64,000 bases of DNA from Mycolicibacterium peregrinum. Lineage in GTDB: Bacteria > Actinomycetota > Actinomycetes > Mycobacteriales > Mycobacteriaceae. Below the pieces are notes generated by a model. That model saw only the letters and a list, made by a program, of their open reading frames with translations, had not been told where the DNA came from and did no database searches. The stretch lies in NCBI RefSeq assembly GCF_002102345.1, contig NZ_LQPP01000010.1:25523-89522 (forward strand), in the 5' to 3' direction. The translations under genes were made by a program, and so were the position numbers. Below, in pieces: positions 1 to 7,928 of this stretch; the first letter of the stretch is position 1, and each line of letters opens with the position of its first letter.

Positions 1-115
1 TCCGCGCACGCGAGTTGTCGCCGGGCTGCACTCTGGCGATCAGCCACGTCAGGTCGTCGAGCTCGCGACGAAACACGCGGTGGACTAGCAACATATCCAA
101 GTCGTTGACCGGCAT
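1..115 (-). CDS. Hemerythrin-like (HHE) domain protein, N-terminal fragment
   Basis: Only the first 38 codons lie in the window; the gene runs off the left edge. A good ribosome binding site (GGGAGG) lies about 5 bases before the ATG. The visible peptide starts MPVNDLDMLLVHRVFRRELD and continues with a helical stretch ending VQPGDNSRA. The HRVFRREL and GD.SRA pattern is typical of helix 1 and the loop of mycobacterial HHE proteins, whose first iron-ligand His falls here. It is divergent from the ArsR regulator that follows. Identity rests on a short fragment, so it is tentative. Confidence 0.55.
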   Translation of the reverse strand, partial: MPVNDLDMLLVHRVFRRELDDLTWLIARVQPGDNSRAR

Positions 116-222
116 CGCAACCTCCCTTCGGTGAACAGCGTCAACCTTTCAGGGCCAGCATGCGCCGGGCGCCGGGCGTCGCCACGAGTATGCGGCTACC
201 CCACATTCTCAGTTCACCATTT

Positions 223-234
223 TCTGAATTCAGA
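223..234. promoter_or_regulatory. Perfect 12-bp palindrome upstream of the ArsR gene
   Basis: TCTGAATTCAGA reads the same on both strands and ends 21 bases before the ATG of the ArsR-type regulator. It sits in a locally AT-rich patch in the divergent promoter region. ArsR/SmtB proteins usually bind such a palindrome over their own promoter, so this is a candidate operator; binding itself is inferred. Confidence 0.45.
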
Positions 235-255
235 CCTTGATGTACTGTCAGCTCC

Positions 256-585
256 ATGGAAACGCTGACGCAGGTGGCGGTGCTGGCCCGGTTCGGTCAT
301 GCCCTATCGGATCAGACCCGGTCCAAGATCCTGCTCGCACTCAAGGACGCCCCGGGATACCCGGCCGACCTGGCCGAGGCGGCGGGCGTCTCTCGGCAGA
401 GCATGTCCAATCACCTTGCCTGCCTTCGTGGTTGCGGGCTGGTCGTGGCTGTCCCGGAAGGCCGGCGAACCCGCTATGAACTCGCGGATCCCAAACTCGC
501 CCACGCACTGGACGATCTGCTGCACGTGGTGCTGGCCGGCGACCCCGAGCAGTGCCCCGACGCGGCATCGGATGGTTGCTGCTGA
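256..585 (+). CDS. ArsR/SmtB-family metal sensor, CmtR-like
   Basis: A 109-residue winged-helix repressor. Residues about 12-85 form the ArsR fold (FGHALSDQTRSKILLAL, then a recognition helix SRQSMSNHLACLRGCGL). The CLRGC pair in the recognition helix matches the two cysteines that bind Cd/Pb in mycobacterial CmtR, and the Cys-rich tail (EQCP...GCC) could supply the third ligand. It overlaps the metal-transporter gene by one base in an ATGA junction, so they form one operon. It probably represses this operon until metal binds. CmtR-type function is inferred from the cysteines, not proven. Confidence 0.85.
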   Translation: METLTQVAVLARFGHALSDQTRSKILLALKDAPGYPADLAEAAGVSRQSMSNHLACLRGCGLVVAVPEGRRTRYELADPKLAHALDDLLHVVLAGDPEQCPDAASDGCC

Positions 586-1223
586 TGGCAGCAGACGCCG
601 CGGTTCCCGCTCCCCTGGCGCCCGCGAGACGGGCGTTGCTGCACCGGCGAATCCGATGGTTCGTCGCCGCAACCATCACCTACAACGTGATCGAGGCGAT
701 CGTCGCGATCAGCGAGGGCACCAGAGTGTCTTCGACCGCACTGATCGGCTTCGGACTGGACTCCGTGATCGAGGTGTCCTCGGCTGCCGCCGTCGCGTGG
801 CAGTTCTCCGGCCCGGATCCGGAGGCGCGCGAGAAGGCCGCACTGCGGGTCATTGCGGTGTCGTTCTTCGCACTCGCGGGCTACATCACCATCGAATCGA
901 TCCGATCGCTCAGCGGAGCAGCCGAAGCCGGACATTCGGCGATCGGCATCGGGTTGACCGCGGCCAGCCTGGTCATCATGCCGGTGCTGTCCTGGGCGCA
1001 GCGCCGCGCCGGCCGTGAACTCGGTTCCCGCTCAGCCGTAGCCGACTCCAAGCAGACGCTGCTGTGTACCTATCTGTCCGCGGTAGTCCTCGCCGGACTG
1101 ATCATCAACAGCCTGCTCGGCTGGAACTGGGCCGATCCGATCGCCGCACTCATACTCGCCGGCGTTGCCGTCAACGAAGGACGCGAGGCGTGGCGCGGCG
1201 AAACCTGCTGTGCAGAACGATAA
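585..1223 (+). CDS. Cation transporter, CDF-like membrane protein
   Basis: A 212-residue integral membrane protein with about five to six hydrophobic segments. The segment GFGLDSVIEVSSAAAVAW carries the acidic residues expected in transmembrane helix 2 of cation diffusion facilitators. It is shorter than classical CDF proteins (about 300 residues) and lacks the cytoplasmic C-terminal metal-binding domain. The ATG at 585 overlaps the regulator's stop; an in-frame start 33 bases upstream would lie inside the regulator and is less likely. Together with the sensor upstream it is probably a metal efflux unit; the metal is unknown. Confidence 0.8.
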   Translation: MAADAAVPAPLAPARRALLHRRIRWFVAATITYNVIEAIVAISEGTRVSSTALIGFGLDSVIEVSSAAAVAWQFSGPDPEAREKAALRVIAVSFFALAGYITIESIRSLSGAAEAGHSAIGIGLTAASLVIMPVLSWAQRRAGRELGSRSAVADSKQTLLCTYLSAVVLAGLIINSLLGWNWADPIAALILAGVAVNEGREAWRGETCCAER

Positions 1224-1231
1224 CCGAGGAG

Positions 1232-1873
1232 ATGAACATGGCTGTGACCGCACTGATTCTCTACCTGATTTTCGCGGTACTGGGATTCGGTTGGCGTAGT
1301 TGGGTCCAGTACCGCCACACGGGGTCGACAGGGTTTCGTGGCATCAACGGACAGCCGGGCTCACTGGAATGGTTGGCCGGTGTCGGCTTCATCGTGTCGA
1401 TCATCGTCGGCGTGGCCGCGCCCGTCCTGCAATATCTGCGGCTGACCGCACCGATCGACGTCCTGCAGGATCCATGGATCCACTCGCTGGGCACGGTGCT
1501 CGCCGTTGCCGGAATCGTCGCCACCGTCTACGCCCAACTGGACATGGGTGAATCCTGGCGTATCGGGGTCGATCCCAGCGAGACAACAACACTCGTGCAC
1601 AGCGGAGTGTTCGGATTGGTCCGCAACCCGATCTTCACCGCCATGCTGGTCTTCGCCGGCGGCGTCACGCTGATGACACCGAACCCAGTGGCGCTCTTGG
1701 CCTTCGTCGTCTTGTCGACCACCATCGAACTGCAGGTCCGTGTCGTGGAAGAGCCCTACTTGAGGCGGACCCATGGTCAGGCCTATCGCGACTACTGCGT
1801 CGCCGTCGGACGATTTGTGCCCGTTGTGGGACGCGATGGGGGCCGCCAAGAGCCGATCACACGTTCACATTGA
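1232..1873 (+). CDS. Isoprenylcysteine carboxyl methyltransferase-like membrane protein
   Basis: A 213-residue membrane protein with about five hydrophobic segments. The C-terminal part has the ICMT/phospholipid methyltransferase signature: GVFGLVRNPIFTAML, then EEPYLRRTHGQAYRDYC, with the conserved RNP and the E-E-x-x-L....G..Y..Y motif. The start is set by GAGGA directly before ATG 1232, only 8 bases after the transporter stop, so it is the third gene of the ArsR operon. The substrate in mycobacteria is unknown. Its last 17 bases overlap the convergent tautomerase gene. Confidence 0.8.
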   Translation: MNMAVTALILYLIFAVLGFGWRSWVQYRHTGSTGFRGINGQPGSLEWLAGVGFIVSIIVGVAAPVLQYLRLTAPIDVLQDPWIHSLGTVLAVAGIVATVYAQLDMGESWRIGVDPSETTTLVHSGVFGLVRNPIFTAMLVFAGGVTLMTPNPVALLAFVVLSTTIELQVRVVEEPYLRRTHGQAYRDYCVAVGRFVPVVGRDGGRQEPITRSH

Positions 1874-2252
1874 AACCCAGGTCGATATCGCAGGCGGCCT
1901 GTCCGCCACGAATGCCCCAGTTCTGCAGCGGGCTGTCGCGCACGAGGATGGTGACGTGGTTCGGTGGGATGCCCAGCGCCTCCAGACGATTGACGATCTG
2001 CCGGTAGAGGTCTCGCTTGGCCTCGACCGACCGACCAGAAAAACAGTCGATCGTCACCAGGGTGTACAGCTCCGGTTGCGCCAGGCCCGGTGAGTGCGAG
2101 AACCGATGCGGCTCATGGGATACCAGCCGGACATGCTTGTCGTCGGCCGGGATGTGAAAGGCGGCCACAAGTGCGTCGTGCACGGCGTCGATGATCGCCA
2201 CCTCTTCGGACTGGCGGTAGGGCCGCCGTACCTCGATGAGTGTGCTGGGCAT
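1857..2252 (-). CDS. Tautomerase family protein
   Basis: A 131-residue member of the 4-oxalocrotonate tautomerase/MIF superfamily. The start at 2252 is chosen because it places Pro directly after Met (MPSTLIEV), as the N-terminal proline is the catalytic base once Met is removed; upstream codons are in frame but would bury it. The protein has the doubled beta-alpha-beta length of fused tautomerases, with the EVR...EEVAIIDAVHDAL helix and the NWGIRGG tail typical of the DUF1904/cis-CaaD-like branch. Substrate unknown. Confidence 0.8.
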   Translation of the reverse strand: MPSTLIEVRRPYRQSEEVAIIDAVHDALVAAFHIPADDKHVRLVSHEPHRFSHSPGLAQPELYTLVTIDCFSGRSVEAKRDLYRQIVNRLEALGIPPNHVTILVRDSPLQNWGIRGGQAACDIDLGFNVNV

Positions 2253-2383
2253 CCGGGAATCGTCACATACAGCCGGCGGCGCGGTCACCCGAATTTCGGT
2301 CCAACCCGCTTGCACCGACAGCCGACACAGCGGTGGGCCCCAGCCCGAAATCATCCGGCTGGGACCCACTGACTGCTTCTGCG

Positions 2384-3859
2384 CTACGCCTGGACCTGCC
2401 CGAGGGTGACGTCGACGGTGCGCGAAGCGCCCGACGGGTCCTCGTAGGTCAGCGTCACGGTGTCCCCCGGCGACTTGGATCGCACAGCAGCGACCAGGGC
2501 ATCGGCACCGTCTATCACCTGACTGTCGACCTTGGTGATCACCGCACCGTCGGGCAGACCGGCCACGGCTGCCGGGCCCCCGGCGACCACACCGGCGACC
2601 GCTGCGCCGTTCGAATCGTTACCGGAGAGCTGGACACCCAGCGAGGCGTGCTGGACGGTCCCGGTCGAAACCAGTTCGTCGGCGATGCGCTTGGCCTGAT
2701 CCACCGGGATCGCGAAGCCCAGACCGATCGAACCGGCCTGTCCACCGCCCTGCGAACCCTGGCCGCCGCCCAACGATGCGATCGCCGAGTTGACCCCGAT
2801 CAGATCACCGTTCATGTCGACCAGTGCACCGCCCGAGTTACCCGGATTGATCGCAGCGTCAGTCTGGATGGCGCTCATCACCGAGTGTTGGCCGCTCTGT
2901 TCATCGCCGGTGGCAACCGGACGATCCAGCGCGCTGATGATGCCGGTGGTCACCGTCCCCTGTAGGCCCAACGGCGAGCCCACGGCGACGACATTCTGCC
3001 CCACCTTCAGATCCTTCGAGGAACCGATCGCAATCGGCGTCAGCCCGGACACGTTCTGCGCCTTCACCACCGCGATGTCGTCGTCGGGGTCGGTCCCGAC
3101 GACGGTGAACGGCACCGTGCGTCCATCCGACATGGTCACAGTCGCCCGCATTGCGCCGGCGGCCCGGCCGGAATTCCTGGCCGAAGGTCCGTCAGGCGAA
3201 TACTGGTCGTCACCTGGGAACTGTCCACCGGGGTACATGCCACGCGGCAAGCCGGGGAATTGGCCGCCCGGCGAGTCCTGGGCGGCCAATGGCCCCTGGC
3301 TACCCGCGCCGCGGGCGGCAGCCGCCACGACATGGTTGTTTGTGAGGATCAGGCCGTCTTCACTGAGGACGATTCCGGACCCCTCCTCCCGTCCCTGCCC
3401 GGTCTCGATCTGCAGCTTCACCACGCTGGGCAGCACCTTGGCGGATACCTGTTCGACCGAGCCTGCAGGTGCGGATGCCTTCGGCTGCACCGGAACGGAT
3501 CCGGCGGCAGGCGATGGGAGGCGGGCGTGGTCAGCGGCCGGCGCCTGCGCGACAGTCGCGGACTTTCCGGACTGGTCCACCACGGCGACCGCCGCGACGG
3601 CTCCGGTGGCCATCGCCACCGCGGCCGTGCCGGCGACAAGTACACCGACGCGGGACTTCTTCTTCGGCTGCGAAACGTCTTGCACCGGAGGTGCATCGAA
3701 ACTATGGGTCATCTCGGGATGCAAGCCATACGGTGGGGACGGATGCTGATATCCGGTCCGGCTCCACGGGCTTGAAGTTGTATTCCGTTGATCTGCCGGC
3801 GGTTTGGCGTCCCACTGAGGGTTACTGCTTTGCGGTGACATCCCAGACCATTGATTCAT
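2384..3859 (-). CDS. pepD: PepD/HtrA-type trypsin-like serine protease with PDZ domain
   Basis: A 491-residue membrane-anchored protease. Residues 1-70 are a Pro/Ser/Gln-rich cytoplasmic region, about 71-94 a single membrane helix, then the protease domain and a C-terminal PDZ domain (about 395-485). The catalytic triad is visible: His176 in TNNHV, Asp261 in DPDDDIAVV, Ser342 in NPGNSGGAL. A Gly/Pro-rich insert (about 184-235) separates the first two triad parts. The sequence matches M. tuberculosis PepD (Rv0983) closely along the protease and PDZ domains. The start at 3859 has AAGGAAGA upstream; an ATG at 3895 lacks one. It handles cell-envelope stress and substrates outside the membrane. 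Confidence 0.9.
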   Translation of the reverse strand: MNQWSGMSPQSSNPQWDAKPPADQRNTTSSPWSRTGYQHPSPPYGLHPEMTHSFDAPPVQDVSQPKKKSRVGVLVAGTAAVAMATGAVAAVAVVDQSGKSATVAQAPAADHARLPSPAAGSVPVQPKASAPAGSVEQVSAKVLPSVVKLQIETGQGREEGSGIVLSEDGLILTNNHVVAAAARGAGSQGPLAAQDSPGGQFPGLPRGMYPGGQFPGDDQYSPDGPSARNSGRAAGAMRATVTMSDGRTVPFTVVGTDPDDDIAVVKAQNVSGLTPIAIGSSKDLKVGQNVVAVGSPLGLQGTVTTGIISALDRPVATGDEQSGQHSVMSAIQTDAAINPGNSGGALVDMNGDLIGVNSAIASLGGGQGSQGGGQAGSIGLGFAIPVDQAKRIADELVSTGTVQHASLGVQLSGNDSNGAAVAGVVAGGPAAVAGLPDGAVITKVDSQVIDGADALVAAVRSKSPGDTVTLTYEDPSGASRTVDVTLGQVQA

Positions 3860-3994
3860 TCGTGATGCTTCTTCCTTTGCGACACCGACATACATGCGCC
3901 GTGCCGGCGCCTCCCTAGATGGTGCAGTGCCCTACTGAGGGTTTGCTGAGAGTGAGTTCGGTGCTGCCCAAGACTTTTTCGGCACACGAAAGCG

Positions 3995-4543
3995 CTAGTG
4001 CCGCAGGAACGCCCCCAGTGAAGCAGTGGCCAGCACCTGCTCGGCGTTGAATTGCTCGAAGGCGCCTACTCGGGTGAATCCGAGCCGGTCGGCGAGGCGA
4101 AGCGCCGCTTGGTTTGCTGCCTGGGTGACGATGATGATCGGTTGATCGACGAGTTGCTCTGCTGCGCAGCGCAATAACGCACGGGCAGCTTCCGTCGCAT
4201 ATCCCCGGCCCCAGGCGGTTGCCCGAAAGACGTAGCTGAGTTCGAGCTCGCCGCCGCCGTCGGGCAGATGACCGGGCAATTCCGGACCCCGTCGGCCGAG
4301 CGTCACCATGCCGAGCATCTCATCGGATTCCCTGTCCGCGACGACGTAACAGCCGTCGACGGCCAGTAAGGTCGCCGCGCCCGCTACCGCCACCATCGAC
4401 CGGACATCCGGTTCGGGACGCGGTCCGCCGAGGAAGCGACGCACCCGCTCATCGACCTGGGTCTCGATGAACCCAGCGGCGTCGTCGTCACAGCCCTTAC
4501 GCAGGATTACCCGCTCGGCGTCGACGCGTGTGGCGGTGAGCAT
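3995..4543 (-). CDS. GNAT-family N-acetyltransferase (RimJ/RimL type)
   Basis: A 182-residue acetyltransferase. It begins with the TxRLxLR-like strand (ATRVDAERVILRK), has the central ELELSYVFRATAWGRGYATEA segment whose R/G-x-G-Y-A-T motif binds acetyl-CoA, and the ANQAALRLADRLGFTRVG helix-strand typical of the RimJ/RimL branch. It is a single gene 22 bases upstream of the rpf gene start side boundary; no functional partner is evident. Substrate unknown: ribosomal protein or small-molecule amines are both possible. Confidence 0.85.
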   Translation of the reverse strand: MLTATRVDAERVILRKGCDDDAAGFIETQVDERVRRFLGGPRPEPDVRSMVAVAGAATLLAVDGCYVVADRESDEMLGMVTLGRRGPELPGHLPDGGGELELSYVFRATAWGRGYATEAARALLRCAAEQLVDQPIIIVTQAANQAALRLADRLGFTRVGAFEQFNAEQVLATASLGAFLRH

Positions 4544-4565
4544 TCCCGGTTCGCGAATATCGGCC

Positions 4566-4976
4566 TCAGCCCAGCGGATTGAGCACCAAGGTGCACAGCC
4601 GCGGCAGGTTCCTCACAGGGATCCAGACCATCACCTGACGGCAAGTTCCGGTGGCCTGGCCGACCGGCCCGCCGCAGACCGGCCAGGCCCCAAGGCCCTG
4701 GGTCTGCAGTACGTTTCGTGCCACGCGGATCTGTTCCTCGCGGCTCGCCGCGGCAGGCGACCCGGTCCCCCCGTGCGAGGACCACGTAGCGGGGGTGAAC
4801 TGCAGCCCGCCGTAGAAGCCGTTGCCGGTGTCCGCCGCCCAATTTCCGCCCGATTCGCACTGAGCCATCGCGTCCCAGTTCGGTTCGGCGCCGGCGCTCG
4901 GAACTGCCACAAGTGTCTGAGCCAGGGCGATCGCACCGACGAACCCGAATACGGTGACGACCTTGCGCACGCGCAT
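4566..4976 (-). CDS. Resuscitation-promoting factor, short RpfC/RpfE-like transglycosylase
   Basis: A 136-residue exported muralytic enzyme. Residues 1-30 are a signal peptide (basic start, hydrophobic core, AGA cleavage), followed directly by the Rpf domain. The catalytic glutamate is Glu41 in AQCESGGNW, and the [10 protein letters not shown] motif is intact, as are the two domain cysteines (QCESG and PVCGG). It cleaves peptidoglycan during regrowth. The start at 4976 has AAGGGA 7 bases upstream; an upstream in-frame ATG at 5039 would bury the signal peptide. The leader is AT-rich and contains inverted repeats. It lacks the long extensions of RpfA or the DUF348 domains of RpfB. Confidence 0.9.
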   Translation of the reverse strand: MRVRKVVTVFGFVGAIALAQTLVAVPSAGAEPNWDAMAQCESGGNWAADTGNGFYGGLQFTPATWSSHGGTGSPAAASREEQIRVARNVLQTQGLGAWPVCGGPVGQATGTCRQVMVWIPVRNLPRLCTLVLNPLG

Positions 4977-5045
4977 GTCGATCCCTTCATGGCGGCGTGC
5001 ACTGCGGTGCGCGCCGGTAATGGCGGGGCGACAGACCATTTTCAG

Positions 5046-5074
5046 CCCATCGTGATACAGAGTTTACCGATGGG
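5046..5074. repeat. 7-bp inverted repeat in the rpf leader
   Basis: CCCATCG at 5046-5052 pairs perfectly with CGATGGG at 5068-5074 across a 15-base spacer. It lies 70-98 bases upstream of the rpf start codon, so it could be an operator or a leader hairpin. I cannot assign a regulator. Confidence 0.4.
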
Positions 5075-5135
5075 GCGAAAGTAAAATAGCCGTGCTAGAG
5101 AGTCTAATTATCTTCTTTGAGTTTATTTAATAGTT

Positions 5136-5206
5136 ATGGGCCTGATGTGACCGCTGGGGACAGTTCAATGCCGCCAACAGCCCACAAAGCTGCAGTTCAG
5201 GCCCAT
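5136..5206. repeat. Element bounded by perfect 10-bp inverted repeats
   Basis: ATGGGCCTGA (5136-5145) is the exact reverse complement of TCAGGCCCAT (5197-5206). The 51-base interior is moderately GC-rich inside an otherwise AT-rich region. No direct repeat of a target site is evident at its edges. It could be a structured RNA, a protein-binding element or a very small MITE-like remnant. Confidence 0.5.
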
Positions 5207-5274
5207 CATCGCGGGAGGCTGGCAGCTCAGGTGCGTCCGCGTTCGGTCTCACAGAGTTCGGCCTCGGCGGTGTG

Positions 5275-5346
5275 ACATTTGCAGCCTTTTGTGAATTCAG
5301 TTTCCAATGCGGTAGCAGTGAAAGAATTGAATTCTGTTGCAAATGT
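5275..5346. repeat. Long imperfect palindrome at the end of the LysM-esterase gene
   Basis: ACATTTGCA (5275-5283) pairs perfectly with TGCAAATGT (5338-5346), and the inner arms carry matching GAATTCAGTTTC-like and GAAAGAATTGAATTC segments with a few mismatches. It starts 27 bases beyond the stop of the LysM-esterase gene and could act as its transcription terminator. Confidence 0.45.
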
Positions 5347-5372
5347 GACTGATGGGATGGATGTGGTTGTTG

Positions 5373-6728
5373 TTACATCACATTGCCCGCGACGGCAGCC
5401 GGCCTCAGTCGCGCGATGATTCCGTCCAGGTCGACGGAGAACATGTCGGGCCGGAAGACGTGACCCCCGGGCACCTCGTGCGCTTCGTATGGGATCCCGG
5501 CGTGGTCGAGCAGTCCGCGGAACTCGCGCTGGCCGGCGAGCACCTCCGTCTCGTTGGCGCTGTCGAACCAGTTGATCGGGTCCGGACTGGTGCCGGCGAC
5601 AAGGAACACCCGCTTGTTGCGGTAGCTCTCGATCCGCTCGACGGGGTTGTCGGCGCTGACCCGGGCCTGGTCCCACAGCGGCGCTCCGTACACGGTTCCA
5701 CCGGCCAGATCCAGAACTGCCGACGTAATGTTCGCCCAGTGCACGACGAGGCCGAAATCACGGCGCAGGCTTGCGGGGCCCGAATGGGCACTGACCGAGG
5801 CGAAGTGCCCGTAGTACTTGGCCGCGTACTTCAGCGCGCCGAAGCCGCCCATCGAGAATCCGCCGACCGCCCGGCCGTCGTACTCGGCGTACGTCCGGAA
5901 GTTCGCCTCGATCCAGGGCAGCAGTTGGGCGATGTGGAACGTCTCCCAGTTTCGCGGTCCGACGAACGAGGTGACCGGATTGGAATACCAGCCGGCATGC
6001 CCGCCGTCGGGCATCACGACGATGATCGGCTTCCCGGCGGTCCAGTCGCGGATGCCCATGAAGTCGAACGAGCGGAAATCGTCGTTGCCGCCATGGAACA
6101 TGTAGAGCACCGGATAGGTACGCCCACTGGTGTGGTAATCGTCGGGAAGCAGGACGTTGACGCCAGGGTTCCACCCGATGGCCGCGGTCTGGAATCGGTA
6201 GTACCACAGGCGAGGATCATTCTCGTTGCGATCCACGATCCGCAGACCGAATCCGTCGCCGCGCCCGGTGAATATCACCAGCGTCTGTCCGGGGCTGATC
6301 GCGCCAGGGTCGGAGATGCCGTTCACGCTGGCGATCGGTGGATAGAACGTGGCATCCCCGTAGAAGCGTGATGCCAACGCCGACAACGTATCTCCAGGGG
6401 CCACCGGGTACTTTCTGAGTTCCGGGATGATCAGTTGCCGACCGGGATCGATACCGGCATCCGGGGCGATGCCACTGGCGGCGGCGATCAACCGCGACAG
6501 ATCAGCCTGCCCATAGAAGCGCGACGCAAGAGCAGGCAACGTATCCCCCGCGGCCACGGTGTATCGCGCATAGTCGGGAAAGATCAGCCGTTGCCCAACC
6601 TGAATGACGTTGGGATCCGGCACCCCGCTGGCCGCGGCGATCAGTCGGTACCGCTCGGCATCCCCGTAGAACCGCAATGCCAACGCTGACAGCGTTTCCC
6701 CCGGCACCACCGTATGAATCCTGACCAT
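5373..6728 (-). CDS. Triple-LysM protein fused to an antigen-85/esterase-type alpha/beta hydrolase
   Basis: A 451-residue two-part protein. Residues about 3-50, 55-102 and 107-152 are three LysM repeats (each with H/Y-V.PGDTLSALA.RFYGDA and ending PGQ.L.IP), which bind the glycan of peptidoglycan. Residues about 160-440 are an esterase of the FrmB/antigen 85 type with the HGG oxyanion motif (212-214), the nucleophile Ser292 in GGFSMGG and a late His in PGGHVF. The start has a strong AGGAGG site and no in-frame extension with a signal peptide, so the export route is unclear. The hydrolase may act on cell-wall mycolates or other esters; that is inference. Confidence 0.85.
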   Translation of the reverse strand: MVRIHTVVPGETLSALALRFYGDAERYRLIAAASGVPDPNVIQVGQRLIFPDYARYTVAAGDTLPALASRFYGQADLSRLIAAASGIAPDAGIDPGRQLIIPELRKYPVAPGDTLSALASRFYGDATFYPPIASVNGISDPGAISPGQTLVIFTGRGDGFGLRIVDRNENDPRLWYYRFQTAAIGWNPGVNVLLPDDYHTSGRTYPVLYMFHGGNDDFRSFDFMGIRDWTAGKPIIVVMPDGGHAGWYSNPVTSFVGPRNWETFHIAQLLPWIEANFRTYAEYDGRAVGGFSMGGFGALKYAAKYYGHFASVSAHSGPASLRRDFGLVVHWANITSAVLDLAGGTVYGAPLWDQARVSADNPVERIESYRNKRVFLVAGTSPDPINWFDSANETEVLAGQREFRGLLDHAGIPYEAHEVPGGHVFRPDMFSVDLDGIIARLRPAAVAGNVM

Positions 6729-6891
6729 GGTTCCCCTCCTTCAGTCGCAACTAGCTCTGGTCCTGGCGCTTGTCGTAACGACGCCGGTTGCCCTGATGTC
6801 AACAAGTCTAGGCCCGCAGCCGACAGCGTGAAATGGTTGACTTCTAAGGCATTACGAGTTCCCGGCACGCGTACTCACGTACGCTGCCCAC

Positions 6892-7908
6892 GTGTACGTC
6901 GACGTGATGACCGTTCCGCAGCCGCTGTCTCAAATCGGTGACCTTGCCCGCCGTACCCAGTCCGCCGGATTCTCCGGACTCCTGCTCACCGAGACGGGCC
7001 GGACCGCGTATCTCAACGCGGCCGTCGCCTCGCAGTCCGCACCGGGCCTGGAGCTCTCGACCGGTGTGGCCGTTGCCTTTCCGCGAAGCCCGTTCGTCAC
7101 GGCGGCGTCGGCGTGGGAGCTTCAGGAAGCCACCGGCGGCAAATTCCGGCTCGGTATCGGCACCCAGGTACGCACGCATGTCGTGCGCCGCTACGGAATG
7201 GCCTTCGAACAGCCAGGTCCGCGCTTGCGCGACTACGTGTTGGCGGTCAAGGCATGCTTCGCTGCTTTCCGCACCGGCAAGCTCGAGCATCACGGCGACT
7301 TCTACGATCTCGACTTCATCACTCCGCAGTGGAACCCCGGGCCGATCGATGCACCCGATCCCGAAGTCGACATCGCCGCGGTGAATCCGTGGATGCTTCG
7401 CATGGCCGGCGAAGTCGCCGACGGCGTGCACGTCCATCCGATCGGGGAGCCGGGCTACATCGCGCGCCACGTACTTCCCAACCTGGCCGCCGGTGCGGCC
7501 AGGGCGGGTCGCTCCGCCGCCGACATCGCCAAGATCGTCCCCGTCATGACGATCGTCGGCGACAGCGACGAGGAACGCGCCGACGAGCGCGAGTTCGTGC
7601 GGACCAGCATGAGCTTCTACGGGAGCACACCGAACTACGCCTTCATCTGGGACGAGGCCGGCTTCGAGGGCACCACCGCCCGACTTCGGGAGAAGCAGAA
7701 AGCCGGTGATATCGCCGGCATGGCAGCCCAGATCACCGATGAGCACATCGCCGCCTTCGCCACCGAATCCACGTGGGATGGACTGGCGGATGCGTTGACC
7801 GCCAAATACGGAGGAATCGCCACCCGCCTCGTGCTCTACAACGCGCTCGGCGGGCCCGGACGGCTCGAGCGGTACGGCGAGATCGCCAAGCGGTTGTCGG
7901 CAGCGTGA
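6892..7908 (+). CDS. LLM-class F420-dependent oxidoreductase (TIGR03617-like)
   Basis: A 338-residue luciferase-like monooxygenase fold enzyme, starting with GTG at 6892. Motifs include the N-terminal strand YVDVMTVPQPLSQIGDLAR, GFSGLLLTETGR, ELSTGVAVAFPRSPF and GKFRLGIGTQVRTHVVRRYGM, which fits the TIGR03617 F420-dependent subgroup. Length is normal. A palindrome GCGTAC-TCAC-GTACGC at 6869-6884 sits 7 bases before the start and may be an operator. It probably reduces or oxidises a small organic substrate with F420; the substrate is unknown. Confidence 0.85.
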   Translation: MYVDVMTVPQPLSQIGDLARRTQSAGFSGLLLTETGRTAYLNAAVASQSAPGLELSTGVAVAFPRSPFVTAASAWELQEATGGKFRLGIGTQVRTHVVRRYGMAFEQPGPRLRDYVLAVKACFAAFRTGKLEHHGDFYDLDFITPQWNPGPIDAPDPEVDIAAVNPWMLRMAGEVADGVHVHPIGEPGYIARHVLPNLAAGAARAGRSAADIAKIVPVMTIVGDSDEERADEREFVRTSMSFYGSTPNYAFIWDEAGFEGTTARLREKQKAGDIAGMAAQITDEHIAAFATESTWDGLADALTAKYGGIATRLVLYNALGGPGRLERYGEIAKRLSAA

Positions 7909-7928
7909 CGCAGGCCCGAGCCAGATCT

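Larger units (their letters stand above)
4977..5372. other. AT-rich non-coding island with inverted repeats
   Basis: No convincing coding sequence is seen here. The stretch 5077-5138 is strikingly AT-rich for this genome, and the AT-rich character returns at 5285-5345. It holds three inverted repeats listed separately (5046-5074, 5136-5206, 5275-5346). The island forms the leader side of the rpf gene and the tail side of the LysM-esterase gene. Base composition unlike its flanks may mean long regulatory DNA, structured RNA or the scar of a mobile element. Confidence 0.6.

Noticed and set aside
5127..5342. 71-codon minus-strand frame in the AT-rich island
   Set aside because: No ribosome binding site, no domain, and its sequence simply spans the inverted repeats.
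4977..5372. c-di-AMP (ydaO-type) riboswitch before rpf
   Set aside because: Rpf leaders can carry this riboswitch, but I could not find its conserved core sequences on the minus strand.
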